Part shown: positions 7,315 to 14,043 of the stretch, piece by piece
Layout: each line of letters begins with the position of its first letter
Position numbering within the stretch: the first letter of the stretch is position 1
Assembly: GCA_039029935.1 (NCBI GenBank)
Contig: JBCCFC010000141.1
Location: 1 to 15,863 of the forward strand
DNA: 15,863 nt
Direction: 5' to 3'
Source: G039029935 sp039029935
GTDB taxonomy: Bacteria > Chloroflexota > Anaerolineae > Caldilineales > Caldilineaceae
Translations under genes and position numbers: made by a program
The notes under the pieces: model-generated
Told to the model about the DNA's origin: nothing
Database searches by the model: none
What the model saw: only the letters and a program-made list of their open reading frames with translations

Positions 7315-8181
7315 ATGACCGATGTTCTTTCATTGCATTACGGTGCAGTTTTTAAACAAGCCTTTAGCAACCCAACGGTTTTTCATTCATTTGTGCGTGA
7401 TGTGACAGGCGTATCCGTCAACGTTCAGCGGATTCACACAGAATATGAGTATCCCGAACGAGTTGGCAATATTAATGTCAAATATGACCTTTTTGCTGAG
7501 GACACGGAACAACGCATTATTATTGAGATTCAACACATGAAAGAAGAAGATTTCTTTCCCCGTTTTCTTTATTACCACATGTTGGGTATTATGCAACAAG
7601 CCACAAGCCATGATGAGTATGAACCAGCTAAAACTGTCTATACAATTGTCGTATTGACCAGTGTACCCAGAGACAGCAGCATAACATTTAGTTGGGGTAG
7701 ACATTTAACCGAGTTGTTGGATGAATATGGTGATCGGCATATTTTTGCACCCCATCAGCTCATCTTTTTAACACCTCGTTTGGTCAATGAGAATACACCA
7801 GCAGCGGTAAAGCCTTGGCTCGAAGTCATTGCAGATTCATTAGATAAAGAACTGGACGAAAATGATTACCCAGATCCATCGATTAAAGAACTCATCTCAG
7901 AGATTCTGAGGAGTACAATGAGTGCAGAGGTCTCAACGGCGATTAAGGATGAATCTGCGTGGGAGAAGGCAAAAGCACGTTTTCGTCGTGAAGCACGTCA
8001 GGATGGGCTGAAGGAGGGGCTTAAAACAGGACGACAAGAAGGACGACAAGAAGGTCTTGAACAAGGCCGTCGTCAACAACAGGAGATGACTGCCCGCGTC
8101 ATGATGGAGCAAGGCATACATATTTCGATTATTAGCACAGCAACAGGATTATCAGAGTCAGAGATTGAGGCACTGTCTTAG
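7315..8181 (+). CDS. Rpn family nuclease / PD-(D/E)XK transposase-like protein
   Basis: 288 residues from the ATG chosen on ribosome-site grounds. The N-terminal half is a PD-(D/E)XK nuclease of the Rpn (YhgA-like) group: YGAVFKQAFSNP, then KYDLFAED with Asp58, and IIIEIQ giving Glu71-x-Gln73, followed by FFPRFLYYHMLGIMQQ. The C-terminal third is a charged helix with 12-bp DNA repeats coding GRQEGRQEG (about 239-247) and ends in the typical GLSESEIEALS. Rpn proteins promote RecA-independent recombination in E. coli, are toxic DNases, and have been linked to phage defence. This copy lies inside a sugar operon, 12 bases after the Gfo/Idh/MocA gene and 45 before the TIM-barrel gene, in the same direction, so it is probably co-transcribed. 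An internal start at 7918 could make a separate C-terminal protein. The nuclease motifs look intact. Confidence 0.85.
   Translation: MTDVLSLHYGAVFKQAFSNPTVFHSFVRDVTGVSVNVQRIHTEYEYPERVGNINVKYDLFAEDTEQRIIIEIQHMKEEDFFPRFLYYHMLGIMQQATSHDEYEPAKTVYTIVVLTSVPRDSSITFSWGRHLTELLDEYGDRHIFAPHQLIFLTPRLVNENTPAAVKPWLEVIADSLDKELDENDYPDPSIKELISEILRSTMSAEVSTAIKDESAWEKAKARFRREARQDGLKEGLKTGRQEGRQEGLEQGRRQQQEMTARVMMEQGIHISIISTATGLSESEIEALS
7908..7913 (+). promoter_or_regulatory. Internal ribosome binding site inside the first Rpn gene
   Basis: GAGGAG is followed after 4 bases by an in-frame ATG (7918). The spacing is the same as at the main start of the gene. Confidence 0.4.
7918..8181 (+). CDS. Possible intragenic short form of Rpn (RpnS-like C-terminal protein)
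   Basis: Starting at Met202 of the Rpn protein, this in-frame product would have 87 residues and include the charged repeat helix and the GLSESEIEAL end, but not the nuclease domain. In E. coli, rpn genes are known to express C-terminal short forms from internal starts that inhibit the full-length toxic nuclease. The support here is a good Shine-Dalgarno, an ATG, and placement exactly at the boundary after the nuclease domain. Expression is inferred. Confidence 0.4.
   Translation: MSAEVSTAIKDESAWEKAKARFRREARQDGLKEGLKTGRQEGRQEGLEQGRRQQQEMTARVMMEQGIHISIISTATGLSESEIEALS
8029..8052 (+). repeat. Two exact 12-bp tandem repeats in the Rpn coding region
   Basis: ggacgacaagaa occurs twice in succession, in frame, encoding part of the Gly-Arg-Gln-Glu repeat helix. 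Such repeats are common in the C-terminal tails of this family. Confidence 0.85.
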
Positions 8182-8226
8182 GTCTGCTGTTCGTGTAGAT
8201 AGTGTACTATATAAGGAGAAAACCAA

Positions 8227-9024
8227 ATGAAATACGCATTTATGAGCTTTTCATGTCCAGAACTGAGCTTTGATGAGATGGTAGCCGCAGCGGTTGAATA
8301 TGGCTATGATGGCCTTGAACCACGCACGGCATCCAACCATGCGCACGGCGTTGAATTGACTGCCAGCGCGGGAGAGCGCAACACCTTTAAGGCCAAGGCT
8401 GCCGACAGCGGGATTGCCCTCTGTTGTCTTGCCCTATCAGCGCGCTATGCCGACCCAGCGACCGTGCGTGAAAACATGGACGATACATTGCGCTATATGG
8501 ACCTGGCAGCAGACTTGGGCATCCCACGACTGCGCGTCTTTGGTGGGCGTCTCGGTGAAGGCGTATCGCGTGAGCAGGCCATTGACAATGTGTCAAACGC
8601 GATGGTGGAATTGGTTGGTCCCGCCGCAGATGCAGGCGTCGCCATCTGTATGGAGACGCATGATGATTGGTGCAATCCAGACCATGTAGCGCAGATCATG
8701 ACCAATGTCAACCACTCAGCGTTGGCCGTCAATTGGGATGTCATGCACCCTGTACGTCAAGAGGGATGGACAATGGATTCAGCTTTTGAGCGACTACAAC
8801 CTTGGATTCAACATGCGCATATTCACGACGGTGCGAACCAAAAAGAAGGACGCATCCAATATATGGCTATGGGTACAGGAGATTTTGACAACAAACGAGC
8901 TTTGCACCTGCTGATGGCTGATGGCTTTGATGGCTACATGAGCGGTGAGTGGATCAAGTGGGAGCCATACGATGTGCATCTGCCGCGCGAAATTGCGCAG
9001 ATGAAGGCATATGAGCAAGGGTAA
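8227..9024 (+). CDS. Sugar phosphate isomerase/epimerase-type TIM barrel (xylose isomerase-like, AP-endonuclease-2 fold)
   Basis: 265 residues, typical length. A TIM-barrel pattern is visible: a start strand YAFMSFSCP, EYGYDGLEPR, GIALCCLALSA, LGIPRLRVFGG, then the metal-site residues expected in this family, namely Glu143 in METHDDW, Asp171 and His174 in NWDVMHP, His198/His200 in HAHIHDG, and Glu241 in SGEWIKW. The ATG is supported by AAGGAG at 8213-8218, 8 bases upstream. Proteins of this superfamily isomerise or epimerise ketoses, and some act on 3-keto glycosides made by Gfo/Idh/MocA partners, which would fit the neighbour at 6229. It is the last gene of the operon and is followed by a strong terminator. 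No signal peptide. Substrate is unknown. Confidence 0.88.
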   Translation: MKYAFMSFSCPELSFDEMVAAAVEYGYDGLEPRTASNHAHGVELTASAGERNTFKAKAADSGIALCCLALSARYADPATVRENMDDTLRYMDLAADLGIPRLRVFGGRLGEGVSREQAIDNVSNAMVELVGPAADAGVAICMETHDDWCNPDHVAQIMTNVNHSALAVNWDVMHPVRQEGWTMDSAFERLQPWIQHAHIHDGANQKEGRIQYMAMGTGDFDNKRALHLLMADGFDGYMSGEWIKWEPYDVHLPREIAQMKAYEQG

Positions 9025-9108
9025 CTTGGTTCCCGTCTACGAATGAAGCTATACTCTCCCTAAAGAAATAAGATTTATTGGGCTGATGTAAAAACACATA
9101 ATTTGCAG

Positions 9109-9156
9109 ACGCGTTCTATTGTTTGCTATCATAGCAAATAATAGAACGCGTTTTTT
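9109..9156 (+). terminator. Strong hairpin terminator after the sugar operon
   Basis: Arms of 21 bases (9109-9129 and 9131-9151) pair throughout except for one position that can be a G-U pair, with a single base between them at 9130. The outer part is ACGCGTTCTATT/AATAGAACGCGT. A run of six T (9151-9156) follows directly. It isolates the operon from the second Rpn gene at 9185. Confidence 0.88.
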
Positions 9157-9184
9157 GTGTATCTAAATTGGAGGGACACAACCT

Positions 9185-10165
9185 ATGGCAAACAGTAACG
9201 AAAGAACCCTCGTCAGCTTTGATTGGGCGATGAAACATATTCTCCGTGACAAAGCCAACTTTGATGTACTGGAAGGGTTTCTCTCGGCGTTGCTCAAAGA
9301 AGATATCACGGTCACAGGGCTTCTTGAAAGCGAGGGCAATCAACAGAGTTCTTCGGACAAATTCAATCGTGTAGATTTGATGGTGGAAGATGCCAACGGC
9401 GTCGGGATGATTATCGAGATACAATATACGTACTTTAGTAGCTATCTCAAACGCATCCTTTGGGGTGTGGCCAAACTGATTGCAGAAAGCCTCGAATTAG
9501 GAGATGAGTACAACAAGGTCCAGAAGGTCATCTCCATCAGCATACTCTATTTTCCTTTTAGCGATGTTGGTGACGCTCAAAGAGATGCCGACAATGATGA
9601 TTATGTCTATTACGGTGGCACTGAGTTCTATGGTCTTCATACGGGGCGGCGTCTGTCTGTGCGTCAAGACACCTTGAGGCGCTATAATAAAAAAAGGAAG
9701 ACAGGAGGGCAGGAACAAGCATTACCCGAAGAGGAGGATTGGGGACGTCAGTCGGTCCAGCGCGAACACAATATCTTCCCCGAATTTTACTTGATTGAGA
9801 TTGATCGATTTCCGAGCGAAGTGAAAGATGCCTTGGATGAATGGATCTATTTTTTTAAACACTCAGAGATTCCTGATGATTTCAAATCCGAGCATATTGA
9901 AGCTGCACGAGATAAATTAAGAGTGATGAAGATGAAGCCAGAAGAGAAAAAAGCCTATGAACGGTTTTGGATTGGGCGGTCTATTTATCGTAGTGAACTT
10001 GAGTCGGCCAAAGAGGATGGCCGTACTGAAGGAATAGAGGAAGGTCAACAAAAAAATCAACAAGAAGTCGCTCGTCAGATGCTGATGCATGGTGAGCCAC
10101 TTGATAAAATCCTGCTCTATAGCGGTTTGAGTGAAGATGAGATTCATGCACTCTCATCGGTTTAA
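9185..10165 (+). CDS. Rpn family / PD-(D/E)XK nuclease family transposase-like protein
   Basis: 326 residues. The N-terminus has the standard FDWAMKHILRDKANFDVLEGFLSALL block, a variable stretch, then RVDLMVED with Asp64 and MIIEIQ giving Glu78-x-Gln80, the PD-(D/E)XK core. A middle region has the YLIEIDRFP and LDEWIYFFKHSE segments common in these proteins. The C-terminus is a charged helix (EDGRTEGIEEGQQ) ending in GLSEDEIHALSSV, like the copy at 7315. The two proteins share the architecture but are clearly different subfamilies rather than a recent duplication. GGAGGG at 9170-9175 lies 9 bases before the ATG. The gene stands alone between two terminators, and no promoter stands out in the short leader. 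The role is likely DNA cleavage in recombination or defence. No transposon ends were found around it. Confidence 0.85.
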   Translation: MANSNERTLVSFDWAMKHILRDKANFDVLEGFLSALLKEDITVTGLLESEGNQQSSSDKFNRVDLMVEDANGVGMIIEIQYTYFSSYLKRILWGVAKLIAESLELGDEYNKVQKVISISILYFPFSDVGDAQRDADNDDYVYYGGTEFYGLHTGRRLSVRQDTLRRYNKKRKTGGQEQALPEEEDWGRQSVQREHNIFPEFYLIEIDRFPSEVKDALDEWIYFFKHSEIPDDFKSEHIEAARDKLRVMKMKPEEKKAYERFWIGRSIYRSELESAKEDGRTEGIEEGQQKNQQEVARQMLMHGEPLDKILLYSGLSEDEIHALSSV

Positions 10166-10197
10166 ATAAACCATTTCAGTAAGACTTGTTAGATGGG

Positions 10198-10241
10198 TCC
10201 AATGGGTTGAAAAATGACCATTTTTCAACCCATTGGATTTA
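10198..10241. terminator. Bidirectional terminator between convergent genes
   Basis: A perfect palindrome with 19-bp arms, TCCAATGGGTTGAAAAATG (10198-10216) and its complement (10219-10237), is centred on two bases. It includes A-runs and T-runs in the arms and TTTATTT just after. It sits between the plus-strand Rpn gene and the minus-strand oxidoreductase gene and can terminate both. Confidence 0.8.
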
Positions 10242-10256
10242 TTTGAGAGCCTGAAG

Positions 10257-12890
10257 CTATTCCATCAACTTCATCAGCGGCTTCCAATCCCCCGCCTTCA
10301 ACTTATCCAAATCAGCACTCACATCCACTGCTTCCTTTACCGCTGCGGAAACAGCGGGGGCTTCCTGTGGATAGCCCATCAGAATTGCACCGACAATGAT
10401 TGCTTTTCCGCCTTGCTGCGACACCACCAACTTGCGATAGCGATGTTCGTCCAGGTCCTCATGCGCGATCTCAATCTCATCACCTTCGGGCAAGAAACGA
10501 CCAATCGACGTGAGGTCTGTGCCGACGACCTTGAGCATGGTCACGGGGACGATCTCTTCGTAGATGGCATCCGCAGCCTCACCACCAACTGCATGAGCGG
10601 CAGCGACTTCACCTTGGCTAACACTCACAGGCCATAGTCCCATGACTTTGCCGTTAAACTCAGCAACATCACCTGCGGCATAGATGTCTGGGAGGCTGGT
10701 CTGCATGTTTTCATTGACCAAGATACCGCGGTTGGTATCAAGACCGATATCATTTGCCAGTTCAAGCTCTGAACGGATACCTGCTGCGACAAGGAAAATG
10801 TCACAGGGCAGTGTGCGCCCATCTTGCATCACAACTTCCTGAACACGATTGTCTCCTGTAAGAGCAGAGGCGGAGGCAGATGTCACAATTTCGATGCCCA
10901 GCTTTTCAAGATAGGATTGCAAGAAGTAGCCACCCCTGGCATCCAGTTGACGACGTAGCAGTGAGTCACCGCGCTCTAGTACGGCCACCTTCATACCGAG
11001 CTTGTGCAGTCCATAGGCGGCTTCTAGACCCAACAGGCCACCACCAGCAACAACGGCTGTACGACAGACACGCTCTTGGGCAAAGGCTCGAATCGCCATC
11101 GCATCTTCAGCCTCACGCAGGACAAAGCTACCAGCCATCCCATAGCCCTCGATGGGCGGCACAAAGCTGCGGCTACCAGTGGTCAAAATCAGGCGGTCAT
11201 AGGGCAACGATTCACCTGTTCCGAGTGCCACTGTTTTGGCCTTGGTGTCAACACCAGCGGCGTGGGTGTTAAGCCATGTGGTAATTTTGTAGTCGTCGTA
11301 CCACTTCTCTGGCATGAGATAGAGTCCCTGCATGGCCGAGCGACCATAGATGAGACGTGTGATACCCATGCGGTTGTAGAGGTGATGCCGCTCGCGACCG
11401 ATGAGATGAATCTCGGTTTTGGGGTGGCGGCGACGGGCATGGTCAGCGGCAGTGACGCCTGCGATACCATTGCCGATGATGACCACTTTCTCGACCGACT
11501 CATCATACTTGAAGCCATTGACCACACTGCTGGAAAAGACATCTGGTCGCTCTGGCTCCAACTTGATTTTGGCATTGCCACGAATACGCGTGACACAGGC
11601 CATGCGTGTATTTTTTGCCAGTCCGAGCCGTTCCAATGTTCCTTTCTCGTCATTGGTCATCTTGGACATGTATTCCATGCCCTCTTCTACACAGATTGGG
11701 TCCGCGCCACAGACACCCATGCGACAGCCCGACTCGATGTGCAGCCCGTTGGCCTCAGCGACTTCCAAAATCGTGCGGCCTTTTTCGATGACAATGCGTT
11801 TGCCGTCGATGATCACCTCTGGGTTGCCGACCATGCTCTTTTGGTGTGTCACCAATGAGTCGTTGTTGGCAGAGGGCGCATTGCGTGGTGCAATTGTCTG
11901 CTCAACAAAAAGCCCTTCTTTCTCATAGGTGCGATAAACCCAGAACATTGTCAGCGCAAAGACAACGGCACGCACACCCCACGTCAACCCCTCGGAATAG
12001 GCATCGGGGAAAAGCGTGGCGATGGTCATGCTGTTGAACCAATAGTAGAGGTTGAGGGCAATAGCCCCGTAGACAACCGTGATTTTGCTGGCAGTTGCCT
12101 TGACAAACGATTCGACCAAATAGAATGAACCGACGCTAAACAGGCAATAGATGGCAAAGCGGCTATAGAGGTCAAGTGCACTGATTTCTGGCACACTGGG
12201 CAAGGTATAGAAGGCAAAAATAAAGCCTGGAAAAAGACCGACAAAGAATTTTCGGTAGGCACTAAAGTGACGGTCGTCTTCATACATGTCAGCGAGATAG
12301 GCCACTCTGGGATTAAAGTCGTAGCAGTTCTTGGTACAGCCGACACAGGGCTGACAATGGCTGTTGGGAACAGTCACAAAAGGGGTCTGCCCATAGATAC
12401 GCTGCACAGGCAATAGCGGGCAGATGCTGCTACACCAGCCGCTCTTACCTTTGAAAAAGTTGCCCATTGTAAAGGCCGCAGCGAGTAGCAATAGGATGAG
12501 GACGGCTGCAGCTGGGCCATTGGTGTTAAACACAACTTTGCGGCTGGAGACAATGATCAAGAAGAGGCTGATGCCAATGACATAGCCATATTCCTTAAAC
12601 CAATTGGGCGTAGTCAGCCCTTTGGTAAATTGAAAGACACGCGGTGTTTGGTTCATCGCTGCCAGCGGACAGATGTTGCGCCAGATGCCCGGAGCAATGA
12701 AAAAGAGCAATGGCACAAAGGGGATGATGACACGCCAGAGCATAAACAGCCCCAACTCAGGCTGGATAAAGAGTGTGAGACATAGACCCAGGGCAATGCC
12801 TACGCTCAGGATGCGAATCCCATGCCATACCGGAATGGGCAATGGCTGGCGCATTTGCATGTAGTTTGGAAAAAGCACTTTTGATGCCAT
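10257..12890 (-). CDS. Membrane electron-transfer fusion: 4Fe-4S membrane module + 2Fe-2S ferredoxin + NirB-like FAD/NAD oxidoreductase
   Basis: 877 residues. About eight membrane segments lie within residues 25-320. Cys motifs are WRNICPL (Cys74), CSSIC (153/157) and CQPCVGCTKNC (179, 182, 185, 189), the last a 4Fe-4S pattern like those in NapH/NosR-type proteins. Residues about 357-447 are a plant-type ferredoxin domain with CRMGVCGAD (Cys389, Cys394, Asp397) and RMACV (Cys432). Asp takes the place of the third Cys, as in E. coli SdhB. Residues 467-760 are a two-dinucleotide-fold reductase: IIGNGIAG (FAD), AGGGLLGLE (NAD), YAAGDV. Residues about 780-870 match the NirB/rubredoxin-reductase C-terminal domain. 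It presumably moves electrons between NAD(P)H and a membrane or soluble partner. GAGG 6 bases upstream supports the ATG. It lies downstream of the cNMP-fold gene. The natural acceptor is unknown. Confidence 0.85.
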   Translation of the reverse strand: MASKVLFPNYMQMRQPLPIPVWHGIRILSVGIALGLCLTLFIQPELGLFMLWRVIIPFVPLLFFIAPGIWRNICPLAAMNQTPRVFQFTKGLTTPNWFKEYGYVIGISLFLIIVSSRKVVFNTNGPAAAVLILLLLAAAFTMGNFFKGKSGWCSSICPLLPVQRIYGQTPFVTVPNSHCQPCVGCTKNCYDFNPRVAYLADMYEDDRHFSAYRKFFVGLFPGFIFAFYTLPSVPEISALDLYSRFAIYCLFSVGSFYLVESFVKATASKITVVYGAIALNLYYWFNSMTIATLFPDAYSEGLTWGVRAVVFALTMFWVYRTYEKEGLFVEQTIAPRNAPSANNDSLVTHQKSMVGNPEVIIDGKRIVIEKGRTILEVAEANGLHIESGCRMGVCGADPICVEEGMEYMSKMTNDEKGTLERLGLAKNTRMACVTRIRGNAKIKLEPERPDVFSSSVVNGFKYDESVEKVVIIGNGIAGVTAADHARRRHPKTEIHLIGRERHHLYNRMGITRLIYGRSAMQGLYLMPEKWYDDYKITTWLNTHAAGVDTKAKTVALGTGESLPYDRLILTTGSRSFVPPIEGYGMAGSFVLREAEDAMAIRAFAQERVCRTAVVAGGGLLGLEAAYGLHKLGMKVAVLERGDSLLRRQLDARGGYFLQSYLEKLGIEIVTSASASALTGDNRVQEVVMQDGRTLPCDIFLVAAGIRSELELANDIGLDTNRGILVNENMQTSLPDIYAAGDVAEFNGKVMGLWPVSVSQGEVAAAHAVGGEAADAIYEEIVPVTMLKVVGTDLTSIGRFLPEGDEIEIAHEDLDEHRYRKLVVSQQGGKAIIVGAILMGYPQEAPAVSAAVKEAVDVSADLDKLKAGDWKPLMKLME

Positions 12891-12935
12891 GTGAAACCTC
12901 TTGTTTTAATTTTTTTACAGGAAGAGCAGGTGGCT

Positions 12936-13042
12936 GGTAGGCCAGTAGGTCGGTATTCGGTAGGTCAGTATTCAGTACCGATACACCGAATACCGACCTA
13001 CCGGTGTACCGAATACCGACCTACTGAACTACTGGCCTACTG
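12936..13042. repeat. Hairpin-forming array of 15-bp repeats between the oxidoreductase and the cNMP-fold gene
   Basis: Units close to GTATTCGGTAGGTCA (for example 12953-12967, and a partial at 12968-12977) are followed by the same units in reverse. CAGTAGGTCGGTATTCGGTA at 12943-12962 is perfectly complementary to 13007-13026, and the inner units pair with one mismatch. The same 15-bp unit occurs twice at 15684-15713, so it is a dispersed family. It fills most of the 12891-13062 gap and would form a large structure in any read-through transcript from the upstream gene. Confidence 0.8.
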
Positions 13043-13062
13043 ATTACCTGCCCTAGTTTTGT

Positions 13063-13605
13063 TTATTGCACCGTCGAAGCCGTCATTTGGCGCAGACGCA
13101 ACGACAGAATCCGTCCCAATTCAAATAATAATTCGCGCGATAGCTCTGGTTCACGTGCCGAAAAAATCTCAAATGCATCATAGCTTAGACGTACCAACTC
13201 ACCATCCGTTAGCGCACGGACCATCACATCATGGGATTTGCCATCCAGAAAACTTTGCTCACCGACAATCGATCCCATACCGATGACATCAAGCTGCTCA
13301 TAATTTGGCTCGACTTTGCGTGAAAAGAGGCCACCCGATGTAATTTCACCAGCAGGGAGCAGTAACTCAAATTGTCCCGACGCCACAATAAAAAAGGCGC
13401 GGTCCGTGTCTCCCTGAGTGATGGCCGTTTCCTTTGTATTAAAACGATAGGTTTGTGTATGCGAAAATAATTTGGCCCAATTTCGATTGCCCCAATTGCC
13501 CAAAAAGGCAAAGTCATCTGCCGATATGGTCGCAAGTTTGCCTGCTGCCCCACTACCTGCATCCTCTGGGTAATCAAAAAAGGTCGTGGTATTCATCTGA
13601 TTCAT
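13063..13605 (-). CDS. Stand-alone cyclic-nucleotide-binding-fold protein (no DNA-binding domain)
   Basis: 180 residues. Residues about 45-150 have the CRP/cNMP-binding beta-roll: ETAITQGDTDRAFFIVASGQFEL, a variable insert with GGLFSRK, then VIGMGSIVGEQSFLDGKSHDVMVRALTDGELVRL (Glu116 of the GE motif is kept). The phosphate-binding Arg-Ser pair of CRP aligns with His125-Asp126, so canonical cAMP binding is doubtful. After the roll comes only a C-helix (about 151-175, PELSRELLFELGRILSLRLRQM) and no helix-turn-helix. The start is supported by AGGAG 9 bases before the ATG. It precedes the electron-transfer gene on the same strand, separated by a 172-base repeat-rich gap, and so may act as its sensor or regulatory subunit by protein contact. 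A -35/-10 pair lies upstream. Confidence 0.82.
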   Translation of the reverse strand: MNQMNTTTFFDYPEDAGSGAAGKLATISADDFAFLGNWGNRNWAKLFSHTQTYRFNTKETAITQGDTDRAFFIVASGQFELLLPAGEITSGGLFSRKVEPNYEQLDVIGMGSIVGEQSFLDGKSHDVMVRALTDGELVRLSYDAFEIFSAREPELSRELLFELGRILSLRLRQMTASTVQ

Positions 13606-13657
13606 ATATGCGTACTCCTAATAGCCAATCGTAGAAGTCTTTGATTTGATATTCAAA

Positions 13658-13686
13658 TTTATACAATGGATGATGTGAATAGGCAA
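13658..13686 (-). promoter_or_regulatory. Sigma-70-like promoter for the cNMP-fold gene
   Basis: On the minus strand, TTGCCT (13686-13681) and TATAAA (13663-13658) are separated by 17 bases, giving a start of transcription roughly 45 bases before the ATG. Two palindromes flank it: ATTTGA-TAT-TCAAAT (13644-13658) next to the -10, and the longer one at 13685-13707. Confidence 0.5.
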
Positions 13687-13707
13687 CTTTAACAACAGGT
13701 TAAAGTT
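13685..13707. promoter_or_regulatory. Palindromic candidate operator upstream of the cNMP-fold gene
   Basis: AACTTTAAC, 5 spacer bases, then GTTAAAGTT form a perfect 9-bp dyad overlapping the edge of the proposed -35. The spacing suits a dimeric regulator. Which protein binds is unknown. Confidence 0.4.
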
Positions 13708-14030
13708 TAGAGAGAAATGTACACATCTCTTTGCAGGAAATAGAGATTTATGCTACAGCAAAATGCCCCATTTTCCATCCATGCGGGTTATATGATAAGA
13801 TAACAGATGTAAGAGAAGATTTTGTTCCATCTATCTTTGCCGGTATTTGATTTATAGTTTTCATTATGTTTTGCAAATTCTTCAACGCTTGGAACAGTAC
13901 CAAAACAATGATATGATCCTGTTCTGGGGAGATAGACTCATCCTTTATAAAATACTCACAAAACATCATATGATAGGACAATTTTATCCTTGTGGGTAGT
14001 TTATTTTGTGGACTGATGTAATAATAAACA
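13708..14030. other. AT-rich intergenic stretch with no recognisable gene
   Basis: Divergent upstream region of the minus-strand cNMP-fold gene and the plus-strand lipoprotein gene. No translated frame resembles a known family. A 10-bp palindrome ATCATATGAT occurs at 13965-13974, and ATATGAT recurs around 13789 and 13910. The promoter for the lipoprotein gene is probably in the last 80 bases, but I could not pick a convincing -35/-10 pair. Confidence 0.5.
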
Positions 14031-14036
14031 AAGGAG
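14031..14036 (+). promoter_or_regulatory. Ribosome binding site that sets the lipoprotein start
   Basis: AAGGAG lies 7 bases before ATG at 14044. An in-frame TTG at 14038 is only one base away from it and is therefore an unlikely start. Confidence 0.75.
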
Positions 14037-14043
14037 ATTGTTC

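Noticed and set aside
9185..10165. Rpn gene as part of an insertion sequence
   Set aside because: No terminal inverted repeats or target duplication could be found. The palindromes on both sides have T-runs and are better explained as terminators.
11076..11928. Long plus-strand open frames opposite the oxidoreductase gene
   Set aside because: They lie entirely antisense to a strongly supported 877-residue gene and their translations lack family motifs or ribosome sites.
13748..13981. 77-codon minus-strand frame in the divergent intergenic region
   Set aside because: No good ribosome site, no recognisable family, AT-rich surroundings with regulatory-type palindromes. It could be a remnant but nothing supports this.
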